Origin: Phoenix dactylifera
Lineage: Eukaryota; Streptophyta; Magnoliopsida; Arecales; Arecaceae
Assembly (NCBI RefSeq): GCF_009389715.1
Contig: NW_024067666.1
Coordinates: 1 to 64,000 of the forward strand
Direction of reading: 5' to 3'
Length of the DNA stretch: 64,000 nucleotides
The notes beneath the pieces are model-generated. The model saw only the letters and a program-made list of their open reading frames with translations. It was not told the origin of the DNA and did not search any database. The position numbers and the translations under genes are program-made. Below are positions 21,802 through 33,400 of the stretch, piece by piece. Every line of letters begins with the position of its first letter. The first letter of the stretch is position 1.

Positions 21802-23061
21802 TTGGTGCCACCACCATGCTGTGACCTGCATCATCCAATTGGTCTAATAATTGCATCGGTTAGCCGTGACAAGTAACTAACCAGTGGATAGTAGCCATTT
21901 TTTCACTTCATTTCCTCACCGATTTTTGGTGCATCTTTTCGCCACAACACATTGGTCACTCTTTGTACTTTCTGAATGAATCTTTTTCATTACATTATCA
22001 TGATACCAGAAGCTACTGAATCTAAAGACTACTAGGAGATAAGGTTATTGGACCCTTGGCATTGGGAATGACTAATATCAGCACATCTAGAGCATAATGC
22101 TACCTGCCTGGAGCATAAGCTGTTTGCTGAGTCCTTGGATTTTTCCTTTTTTCTCTTTTTCTTTTTTCCTTTTTGCCCTGAATGCAACAGCCGTTCCATT
22201 TTACCAAATGGATTTCTTATTAAATAAGGGTGGCTTTTCCTCTATTTCATATTTGCATCTGTTCTCCTGAATTACCCCTAAGCAAAGCTTTACAATAGTA
22301 GCCAATCACTACACTTCACTGTGAGACTATCATGAGATTTCACTATACCAGGAAATTCAGGCAAATATCCACATTGTGTGCAGATTGTCGAAGCGGATCT
22401 AAATTAATTTTGACAAGTGAAAATCCACTTTTTTCTTCGAGCTTTAGTAATATATATTCGGAAAGATATATGGAATGCCGGAGGCTTGACTTATTGCGGG
22501 GTGATTATGTGCGACTCAAGTTAGCGTGATAGTGTAGTCATTTAATCACCTGTCTATTGTTCTTCTTTGCATTGTAACTAAGGTTTATGTGCTGCTTCCA
22601 AGTGGTTGTTGTAGAAGAAAGCAATTTAGGGTTGTGTTGTAGGACTGAAAAATACAATAGGAAGTTGAGGTTTCGCGGTTGAGGCGCATGGAAAAGCTAA
22701 ATTGACAGATATTCTTCTATTGAAGAAGACCGCCAAAGATCACTTAACTGTAGAAAAGTTGCAGATAGGAAACAAAGAACAGGAGATTTAATGCAGCTCC
22801 TTTCTGAATCTTTTAGTTCTTGCTTGTAAAACAAGAAGAACAACACAACTAAAGATGGAGCTCCATAAGATCTTAATCTTGTCTCAGTTGTCTGAAATTT
22901 ATTCATTCAAAATAAATTAGAGCATGGTGACATGGAAAACAAGTTTTCCAAGTGTTTTGAAAAATATTATTAAAAAGGAAGTGTTATCAAAGAAGTATTT
23001 AGAAGCAAACCTAAAGGTAAATATCTTTGTTGAGCACTTCTTTTTCAGAGAAAGATACTTA
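21802..23061. other. Dehydrogenase 3' UTR and intergenic stretch
   Basis: The first about 200 bases after the TAA are the presumed 3' UTR. The rest to 23061 shows no recognisable gene or well-bounded repeat. Confidence 0.45.
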
Positions 23062-23066
23062 TAAGC

Positions 23067-23617
23067 TGTCACGCCCTCGTCTCCGCGAGGCACGTGAGGC
23101 ACCCAGTGCCCACGTGGGGGCCACATGAGAGGGGAACACGGGGCTCTTCTACCAGATATTGTTCGGTTTCGGGGCTTCACGCAAGCATCCTTCATCCTTC
23201 TCCGATTTTGTTTTCCACTCAAAACGCGTTTGCAGGATTAGGAGACATCCGCCTCATATGTCCAGGCTCTGGAACGAGTCTTTCCGATGTGGGACTATTG
23301 GGCCTCACATCCTTCCCATCATCGGACAAGAGCCGTCCTCGGCTCTGATACCAAATGTCACGCCCCCGCCTGCGCGGAGCACGTGAGGCACCTAGTGCCC
23401 ACATGAGGGGGAAACACGGGGCTCCCCTGCCAGATATTGTCCGGTTCCGAAGCTTCACGCAAGCGTCCTTCATTCCTCCCTGGTTTTGTTTTCTACCCAA
23501 AACGCGTCTGCAGGATTAGGAGATATCCACCTCATATGCTCAGGCTCTAAAATTTGGCAAGGTCTTGAATGGATGGTACCTACGAGTCTTTCCGATGTGG
23601 GACTATTGGGCCTCACA
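23067..23617 (-). mobile_element. TRIM-type miniature LTR element with 5-bp target duplication
   Basis: Direct terminal repeats at 23067-23309 (243 bp) and 23356-23617 (262 bp) start TGTCACGCCC and end GGGCCTCACA. The right copy has extra sequence near 23550-23583. Only 46 bp separate them. That spacer holds GGCTCTGATACCA, the complement of the initiator tRNA-Met primer site, two bases from the right repeat, and TCCTTCCC (a purine tract on the minus strand) at the left repeat. TAAGC flanks both sides (23062-23066 and 23618-23622). The layout fits a minus-oriented TRIM. Its GC content is well above its surroundings. Confidence 0.88.
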
Positions 23618-23940
23618 TAAGCCACATTAACAATGAAATGAAATTCTCACTTTATTCCCAATGTTTTTAGTGTACTCACACGTCTATATTCTTACATTCC
23701 TAGCAGCTTTGAACCTTCATCTGTGATATTGGGCATTTATTGGTTGTCAGATGCTACCAGTTGTCCATTACTGAGACGCATAATATACTCATAACAAAAA
23801 TAAATCCTAATTAACTTGCCTTTTGCTAAAAAAATATATATAGGGAGGCAGGACTTCGCTCCTCGCCTTCACCATCATTGCTGCCAAGATACCTAGTTTT
23901 TCTTCAGTTAAAAAAAGAGTTTTTGACACGGCCTTGCAAG

Positions 23941-24054
23941 ATGCAGATCTTCGTGGAGATCCTCGCTAGCAAAACTATCACCTTGGAGGTTGAGTCCTCA
24001 TACATGGTCTGCAACGTCAAGGCGAAGATGCAGGACAAGGAGGGCATCTCCTAG
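23941..24054 (+). pseudogene. Ubiquitin N-terminal fragment, broken
   Basis: The reading from ATG at 23941 begins [20 protein letters not shown] and continues to [13 protein letters not shown] before TAG at 24052. This matches ubiquitin residues 1-37 with about ten substitutions in a protein that is otherwise almost invariant (for example K6, T7, T9, G10, D21 and P37 changed). The stop falls at codon 38, and the rest of ubiquitin is absent apart from a few possible decayed codons. It is a decayed, truncated copy and cannot give a functional ubiquitin. Confidence 0.85.
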
Positions 24055-24488
24055 TATCAATCCCTTTGGCCCACCTTAGTGCCTTTGCCGCCGCCGCCGA
24101 CCTTGCCATCGCTGTTGACCTCGCCGTCTTCGCCGACGTCGGGGTCGTTGCCTCTGTCACCGTTGCCTTCGACGTTGCTGCTTTCACTGTTGCCATCGAA
24201 TCCAGAGAAGTCCATCATCGGAAAGAGCCGCTAGCTCGAGCTCGGCATTCCTCGAAGCCCTTTCTAAAGGCGTCATTTGCGTTCTCCAGGGCTCCTTTCA
24301 GAATGGTCTCGCATTTATGACGCCTCGAGACAGCCCCGCATTAATGGCACCATATCCAGTAATGCTTCGAGGAGACCAATCAACACTTCTATTGCCGCTT
24401 GATGACGGCTCTGCCCTCGGTCGAGTGCACAGTTCGACTTCCATCACCTGAACCAGAAAGCAGTTCGGTCTCGGAAGTGGGGGGCAAG
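24055..24488 (+). mobile_element. Probable internal 3' remnant of an LTR retroelement
   Basis: GC-rich sequence, including a low-complexity GCC/GTT stretch at 24066-24195, runs up to AGTGGGGGGCAAG at about 24476-24488. That reads as a polypurine tract immediately before the LTR start TGATGG. No gag or pol domain is recognisable. Confidence 0.45.
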
Positions 24489-25100
24489 TGATGGAGGAAA
24501 TATTGGATACTCGATATTGGATAAGATTGGCCTCACATCGATCTTAGCATAAGTTGACCTCAAATGACTTCGGTCTCATCCAGGAGCCAGTCGACCAAGG
24601 TGAATGATTTCGCCTCCAAACGACAAACCAATCAACACGTGCCGACAAGGACAGCGATTGGCCGTTACAACATCTTTGTATCCGGTGTGCGGTCAGTACC
24701 ATACACCACCTACGCCAAAAGGCCATACTAGTGGCCATTGTCTGACACTTGGAGTGCATCAAGCCGACCCAGATAACGACAAATCTGGTTTTCCTATATA
24801 AAATGGCAGCTCGGAGGATCTCAAGTACATAATCACATGCGATAGCATGCACTACGTAATACCAAAACTACTCTCTGCTGAAATTCTCTCCTTTTCATTT
24901 TGTTGCCTTTCTATTCTGACTTAGGTATCGGAGAGTTCTCTGCCGGAAACTATTCGACGAGGAGACTTCTTGCAGGCTATCTCCGGAGGAGACCTGTGTC
25001 GGTGTCTATCGGCTTGCTCAGTTCACCTTCAGTTAACTTCAAGGCCATTCGAGTTGCACTCCAACCTTGGTCCAGATACGGCGAAAATGGAAGCTACTTG
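24489..25100 (+). mobile_element. Gypsy-like LTR (3' LTR or fragment)
   Basis: The stretch starts TGATGGAGGAAATATTGG right after a polypurine-like tract. It has a TATA box (TATATAAA, 24795-24802) followed by an LTR-like R/U5 region with TTCTCTGCCGG and GACGAGGAGACTTCTTGCAG. The right end cannot be fixed, because no partner LTR is in view, so 25100 is approximate. Confidence 0.5.
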
Positions 25101-26377
25101 GTTCCAATTTTGATGGCCATTGCAAAAGTTAGAGGAACTGTCCTTTATTGATGGCCTAATTAACATAGCAGCTGGAGCTGTTATTTGTCTACTGGTGAGT
25201 GGATTCTTACAAACCTAGGCTTGAAGTAGCTGCAAACAAGTATTTGTCTCAAGCTTGTTTCAGTTTTGGATAAGCTTGAACAAGTCCACACTCTGTTAAA
25301 TCGATATGCCTTTACATTTTTATCTCCTGAGAAAGAGATTCTTTTCTGCGCATTGATCCCAACAATTAAATCACAAAGGACTAACTAAGATCTTTTAGCC
25401 TGACCCTTACAGTGTGGAATCATGGGTATCATGGCCATCACTAGATATCATCTTTGTAAAATAATAATTTAATGTTAATAGCATGGTTTCCAGTAAATAA
25501 CTATGACGTTGCAATCGGCATCAAGTATTATCATCACTACATGGACGCTACCTATCATGCAAGCTTTGCTTGATTAGTTCAATAGGTAGGAATGATGGAA
25601 CGCTGAAATTTCTAAGAAAAACTGATATGTTGAAAAGGGCAATAAAATTTTGGCTTTCTTATGGTCCCTTGTTTTGCAATAAAATTTGAAAAAAATGTTT
25701 GGTGAAAAATATGCTTCCTTGTTTTGCAAAAAAATTAAAATACAAGAATATATGCCATCGTGAGATGCATGTTTGCAGTAGATTTCAAAGTTGAGAGAGA
25801 GAGAAAGGTGCAGATTTACTGACCTCAATGTATTACTTTTTCTCAAATAGTTACTAGCTCCGCTGACTGGCATTTTTATTTTCCAAATGAGAGATTTTAG
25901 ATTCAAGTTTGAGTGGCATAATAATTGGCTCAGAGGGATTTAAACTCATGATCTCTAGCAATTTGAATTCTAATACTATATTAACTGACAAATGGATCCC
26001 GAAAATTTAAAAGTAGGTCAACAATGTACACCACTTTTAATAAATTACGGTGATTATTGGTAATAATTTAAACCTCTTTCACTTGCAAGTTATAGTGGCT
26101 ATATCAAGTTAGCTAACCAATTGATGACTTGGTAACGAAGACATATCATATTTCATACTAATTTTCTTTCTAGAACCAGTAGCATTTATCTTAGACATAT
26201 ATTCCCAGTACTATTTAATCATGGACTTTTGGATAGGATCGCGGACTTGGTGTTCATATGGTGCGGTGAACTCAAACATTTTCTTTTTCAATACATAGAA
26301 GGTAAATGAGATGCACGTAAAATTGGAACTAAGGATCCTACGTGCATAGGTAGCCATGCTGTTGCCGGCATTTAATG
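25101..26377. other. Intergenic stretch, no gene recognised
   Basis: AT-rich sequence. I see no coding region of recognisable family and no clear repeat boundaries. A short GA run lies near 25795-25806. Confidence 0.4.
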
Positions 26378-26590
26378 TAGGGGTGGCAATACTTAACCTA
26401 TATAACTCGTTTAACTTGATTTAATCCATTGAAGGTTGCGTTAGGTTACTTGGTTAAAAAATGGTTAGGCTAGGATTTGAATTTTTGACCCACTTAATAA
26501 ATAGATTGGTTTCGGATTGATAGATTTTTGACTTGTTATATATCCGACTTAATCCATAACGGGTTCAACCCGACTCGATTGCCACTCCTA
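26378..26590. mobile_element. hAT-like MITE
   Basis: The perfect 13-bp terminal inverted repeat is TAGGGGTGGCAAT on the left and ATTGCCACTCCTA on the right. The flanking octamers ATTTAATG and ATTTACTT agree at 6 of 8 positions, consistent with a decayed 8-bp hAT target duplication. It is 213 bp long, non-coding, and sits about 0.3 kb upstream of the sulfurtransferase promoter. Confidence 0.72.
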
Positions 26591-26896
26591 ATTTACTTAG
26601 CTTTATAAGTTTGTGCTACATTAACAATATGATGGCCTAAGCTTGACCTATTAAAGTTCTAATACTAGGCTTGAAAGCTTGAGATTGATCCTCTTTGATT
26701 TTATGGGCTGCACCCACATTTATTGTGCGTGATAGTATGAGTCGCTGTTGTACCAAAGAAAAAAAAAAAAAACAAAAAACTTACCCAGCCGTCGGTGGGC
26801 CACTCGGGCCCATTAAGGACTAGGCTAGAGAAGATTTAATTTAATATAAGCAAGAGTCCAGGTTAAAAAGGTTAATACGTATTTGGAACAAAGGGC

Positions 26897-26904
26897 TATA
26901 AATA
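26897..26904 (+). promoter_or_regulatory. STR1: TATA box of the sulfurtransferase gene
   Basis: TATAAATA lies in GGGCTATAAATAAAG, about 165 bp before the ATG at 27069. Transcription would start near 26930, giving a leader of about 140 nt. Confidence 0.6.
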
Positions 26905-27068
26905 AAGCATATATCAACCAAGTGGGGTTTTCGGAAGACTTTCTCTCGCACGTCCCTCCAAACGAAAAACCCATCGCTGCTATTCGATCCCGGCGGCAAT
27001 GGCCGAAGCTTTCTGTCTCTACTAAATCCAAACCTCAAACCACTCTTCCCTTATTCTTCTCTCCAACG

Positions 27069-30000
27069 ATGGGGTCGACCCTCTTGCCGAGAGCCTTCGC
27101 CGGGCTTCGATCGATCCGTTCTGCGGCTTTCGTTACCCAGGATTCAAGACGGATCTACAATTCGTTTACCAAGGAAGGATTGCTTCTTTTGCTTCACTTA
27201 ATGCGAAAAATCCGATCTTTTTCATATCTTTTTTGTGGGTTTTCCGGATTTAATTGATTTTTGGCGGTATCTGATCTCGTTTCTTGATATTGGGTTCTCT
27301 ACCTTCTAATAAATGCATGATAGTGTTTAGATTTTTGGGCGTTCTTACGATAGATCAGTGATATCTCTTGGAACTTTGATGATTTTGGATTTAAATTCGT
27401 TTGTTCCACTTCTGTGGCTAGTTTTCTATTATTGGATACCCTTAATTCGTATATTGGTAATTTACGTGCATCTGTTGTAAGACAAATGCTACAAATGCTA
27501 TAGTGCCGTTTCTGATTGCAAATTGTTTTCTTTTGGATTTTTGGCTTTTGTAATTTTTTTAATGAGGGTTTAGATGGAGAGATGAGGTTTAGTAATCATG
27601 TGATCCTCTTCAGGAAAAGTTTTGGCTTTCTTGCTATCTTTCTAGCTGACAGATTTTGCTTTTCGATTTTTTTTATTTAAATATTCTGCAGAGGAGGGCA
27701 TCTTATGGTGGTACAAATTTGCCTTCTTTTGCTGCCCCAAATTTTGGATTTATTCGCTGTGATGCAACTACTTCACCAAGTGCAAGAATCATCACATCCG
27801 CAATTCATTCTAAAGCTCATAATGAACCTGTTGTTTCTGCTGAATGGCTTCATGCTAATCTTAGAGAGCCTGATGTTAAGGTGCGTTGTACTTTCCACTG
27901 GTTTGTTTATAAGTTAGAAGCTCTCTTGATGCTAAGTAATCACCAATGAGTTCTTATTAAATCTATTTTTGAAGGTACGCCGTCTTCCTAGGGTGGAGAT
28001 TGTTTCACTGCATTTTTATTGTATATTAATCTTTGAATTTGTAATATGTAGTGTTGTAATTTTTTAAACTTTACGTGATCTGTGAATGATTGAATGAAGC
28101 TTTGATCATATTACATGATCATCACACTGTTTTAAAGAGATAAAGGAATTAAGAATGGTGGAATGGATTTCATATACCCCAAAAATTATTAGGGGGATTC
28201 AAATTTCGGGTAGCTTATCCTTGTGATGCCCATCTAATAGTATCAACAGCCTTTGTTCTTAAAGAGAGAAGGTATGACAATGCTTGGATTTATCCGAGAG
28301 ATGGCATTGTGCCATGATGCGAGACATGGTCTTAATCAAATCTTGAGTTGTGACTATTGTAGTTGATCAAATGGATACAAAGATAGCAATAGTATTAAAC
28401 TTTACTTAAACAAACCAAATGGTCATGGAGAGCACGACTAAAGTTTTAACAAAACTGCAAATTTTAGACAAAATTTCGTACAACTTTTAGATTAAATCTA
28501 TTGTATAAAATAGTATACCTTCAAGATCACAATCAAACGAAGCTATGCTACGGAGAGGTAGAGGGGCTTGCATGAAATGTTTTTGACACCCATGTTGAAA
28601 GAAAAGTGATTGGAGCACTTCTCCACAGGACTCTAGTTTTCATGTGGGATATTCTTCTGGTAAACAGTGGACAAAAGATGCTGGGGATGACAATACAATG
28701 GGATCACAATCCATTAGAAACTGATCCTGCCGAGTTCAATGCAACCAGACCCTTAGTGACACAATTTTTTGTTACTACTATATATAGATAATCACTGTTC
28801 AGCCAGTTGCCTATAAATATTTAATGTTCAAAATGTAGTTTTTTTCTGTTAATTAACTGACATGGATGAGTTTGAAGTTTGGAAAATTTCTAGTTACTAT
28901 TTGATCTTCTAATTAATGGTTTAAATAATCAATTAATCATTATTATGTGAGAAGCATTTTCTATACTGCTGGCATCTTTTGGATAGTTCATAAGTTACCC
29001 AAAACAATGTGATGTTTTCTTAACTTTAATTTTATCCTTGCCGTTAATTCATGTTTTGCATAATCCTTTACGTATCTCGCTTAATGCTTTTAGAAGCTTT
29101 TAAACTTTTTGGAATTCCTTCTAAAGCATCCTTTATTATTTGTTTTCTGAATTTACTTGGTTTCTGACTATCATGAAGGGATTACAATTTGGTGCAGATA
29201 CATCATAGGCTAGTAAACATATTATTGGTTCGGTTTCCTAGAAAAGCTTTGACAAAAACTTTGATTATTCGAGATTGTACTCATTTTTATTGTGACTGTT
29301 TCTTGGAAGTCTTTATCTTAACCCATTGTAGTCCATCTAATAAGACATGCGTTAACCCCCCTCCAACCATTTTAGAGCACTAATGACCACTCAATGAATT
29401 CATATTCCTTTTATTTTATGTCACTGGAATCAGACAAGTGTTAGTTGCAGCAACAATCATCTTCAGTAGTTCTGTTCTCTATTGGGATTGTTGCATTGGT
29501 GTACCTGTTAAAGAGGGTACATGTGCAAATGTTAATTACTGGCAGAAAGAACAATCTCTCTCTTTCTGGATATAATAATCTAATCAGAAAAGGAGATTGC
29601 ATATCCTATTATTCTGTCATTCTAACTCTACTATGAGATGTACTTTTTTGTTGTTCACTTGCTTTTTTTTGCAAGACATATCTCGGTTATTAATATTCTG
29701 ACAAACCATGAAATCATTGGACTGTCCTCTAGGATTCTTTTTTTTTTTTTTGGTTTCTGTATGTATTTAAGCACTTTAAAGGGTGAATTTGTTTGCATGC
29801 ACTTACATATCAATTTCAGATAGATAAATGCAATGCATTGCCTAGGCAATATTTCTAAAACAGTGAGAGTTCAAATTATTGGTAAAGTATTATATGCATT
29901 TGTCCTTTTGAACTATCATATATTATGTCATGGAAGTATTGAAAGTTTGTTGGTTCCTGTGGTTCTAATGTGGCCAATTGTGTAGCTAGTTGTACTTTGG

Positions 30001-30354
30001 CTCATTATTTTCACTGACCTTTCGTAGTTGACTTTAGAGTTCATGTTGACATAAATACTATTTTTTTTTATTCTTTTTCCTCTGTGATCCTCACATCTTT
30101 TTTACTGTTTCCTTTTGCCAGGTTGTAGATGCTTCATGGTACATGCCAGATGAGCAAAGAAATCCATTCCAAGAATATCAGGTCTTTTTGCAGTATGTTA
30201 TTTGTATATCTTCAGATGATTTTTAGTGGTCTATGAAGTTTTGTTGCATATTCTATAAAGTAAAGCTTGTTAAATAAGATTTTAACCCTTGGTAGATGGC
30301 ATGATGCATGTTGGTAACGTTTATGGTCATCATTTGCATGATAAGCAAATTCTA

Positions 30355-30410
<56 letters not shown>

Positions 30411-33400
30411 CCAGATATACATCCCATATGACTTCCAAATTAAGTATAACTGTTTATTTGGATAGCTTTTTATATTCACGGCTAAGCATGACCGAGTATT
30501 GAAAAATCAACTAAAAATTGTTTTCAGATACAACTTGCTTTAATTATTGTTAATAGGTCTAACAATCTTGAGATGTAGTGATTGATGCAGAACAAAAGAA
30601 CGTTACTAGTTCAGTTAAAGGTTTGGTTCAAGGATATGAAGGTGATTGTTAGCACCTGAAGTTGGTTAAGTGAAGTCTAGTCTTTGCTAATTGAAACCCA
30701 ACCAAATGCTAATTCTGGATCCATTGGGGTCAAATATTAGTTTGAATCATGGAAATCATAGACCCCAATCACATATTAATTTAGGTTCAAGATGAAGCAA
30801 TATGATATCCAGCATACAACTTCATTAAATTTCATGAATGCTGAAACCTGCAGACCTAGATGATTGAATTTAGCTCTTGTTTCAGTTATTTAGGCTTTCA
30901 TTTTCAATTATACTGCTCTTGTTATTTGAACAGTGTATATTGGATGATCTAATCTTTAGTTTGGGGGAGCTTAGATCAGACGGAGGATGCAGCAACTTAA
31001 GTAATAAAATGCCATGCCATCAAATCAATAAGATCTGGTCCCTCTAGGGATGCTGGCTAAAGGGAAAATGGAAGAGAGAGAAAGGAATAAATGCCTCTTC
31101 TTACTTGGGCACTTGTGTACCCCTTTTGCCTACCTCATCTCTTTCCCGCAAACCATAGAGGCTGCCAATTTATTATGTAGATATGATGGTTTAATTTTGT
31201 CTGATTAGGGTCTAGTTATGTTGATCGTTTGTTAAGATGTAATGACATGATGTTCTGACAAGAAGATATTTGAAGATATTTGGTGTACATTCTTCTCCTC
31301 TTGGAGGCTCTTTGATGCTCTCTTCTCTTTTCTACTTCCATCTTCCTCTTCTCATTACTACCTTGAAAACGTTCTCTTTCTGGTGAAGTTTTCCTATGAT
31401 CAATTCTCCAGATTATACCAGGTTCAACTTTTTATTTAGGGAAAAAACCCTTGAAAGCAGTCCTTACATCTCCTGAGATTGCATTAGTTGGTATTAGCGC
31501 TATTGATCCTATAATGGAAACTCTTTCATCAACTCCTAATCAAGATGATGAAAATCTATGAATGCGAGAACTGGCTCCAGGGCACTACATTAATTTGAAA
31601 GTGTGAAACAGTAGCATGGCTACCTAGAGATGCAGGTATTAGAAATGTTGCAAAATTTTTGATGAGATTTAAATCCATTCTCAAATCCATCATCAATATT
31701 AGATGATGCAAATGAAATCTACAATCTTCTTGTCTTTTTCTTTTCTTTTCTTTCTTTTTTTTTTTGGAGAAATGCTCTGGGGATACCACCCCCAGGTTTC
31801 AGACCCTTGACCTATCTTAAGTGGAGAAGGCTGCCAACTAATTGAGCTAAGGTTGGTTAGCTTCCATCTTCATGACATGACAGATAATTATCCATACAAG
31901 TCACCTAAAACACATAGACTGGCACATCCAGATGGTGGGATAAATGTTGCGGAATAAACACATTTTAAATTTTGCTAACCCATATTGGCTCAACATCAAT
32001 GTTTAAATGGTCTAAGCTCGAGTCCAGTTCATGTTTGGCAATGAGCTAGATTCCAGCTTATACCTATATCGAGCTCGTTCATGTTTATTGGGCCAAGTTC
32101 ATGTTCAATGGCCCGATATTAAGATTGATCTAAGACTCAGTTCAAGCTATGTTTGAGACATTAAATTTGGTTTGAGTCTTGATAGGCTTGGACTTGTGTC
32201 CATAGCTAACATTCACCAACTCTAATAGTCCTAATAGGTTTAGCTTTTGAAAGTTCGACTTGATTGCATGGTGGCATCCTAAGATGGAGAAGACTAGATG
32301 GACTTAAGTTATGAAATAGATGACATTTAGGGAAAGGATATGCTTGGCTACTCCTATCCTTTTCCTCCATGTTGTCATATAAGCCATTTTGACATCTTTT
32401 AATTTAAATTGATATCTTCTTAGGTGGGCATATCCTTTCCCTGGACATCATCTCTTTTATAATTTAAGTCCATCTTGTCTTCTTATCTTGTGATGCTATC
32501 ATGAAATCTTGTGAAATTTTCAGAAGGTAAACCTGTAAGGACGCTTGGCGAATGTTAGCTATTCAACCAAGTGCAAGTCTATCAAAACTCAAACCATGTT
32601 TGATGTCTCAAAAAATGACTCCAACTTAATGTTGAACCAGTCTTGATATTAGGCCATTGAACATGAAGTGGGTCTAATAAACATGACCTAACTTGATGCA
32701 AGTACAAATGGGACTCGAGCTTATTGCCGAACAATTATGAATTAGACTCAGGCTCAAACTATTTAAACATTGATGTTAAGCCAATACGAGTTAGCCAATT
32801 TCAAAATTAACTTTTATTTTGCAATGATAAGCAACCTGTTAACCTCGGACAACCATTTCTTGGTTTCCTGTTTGGAAGTCAATGTTGTGCTTTTCGCCAT
32901 GGATTCATAAAACACTGGAACGGGATAGTACCATCAGTATCTTGACATTTTTACTTGGAATTGACACCGGTGATGGTATCGAGACATTGAAACCATCTGT
33001 CTCGGTACACATCGGCTGTACCAATCTGGACCAATGCATTCCAACGGTACCATACCGGTCATATTGGCTGTTATTAATGGTTTTTCATTCTTTTTGATGC
33101 TATTAGTTTTGGTACATAAAGTTGGTATTTCGAACTAGTACCGACTGGTATCATACTGTTCTATTGGAAAAACAGTTTGGAGTTCGGTATTGGTATTTAA
33201 AATCCTGTTTTTTCACAGAATTATCAGTAGTAACTAAAAGATTTCATTCCTTTTGGAAAAAGTAAGAGTCTTTTTGCATGCTGTTTCTGAAGCCTGAGGA
33301 CAGCAAGAAGTGTGTCAAGCAATATGAAGGTGAGCCACAGAGCAACTTCCAAGCCCAACTGAATTCAGTATTGCATGCAAGGGGCAGTTAGGCAGTTTTT

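Noticed and set aside
24066-24320. 84-codon frame rich in Ala, Val and Asp
   Set aside because: It is low-complexity GCC/GTT sequence in retroelement-like DNA with no recognisable domain.
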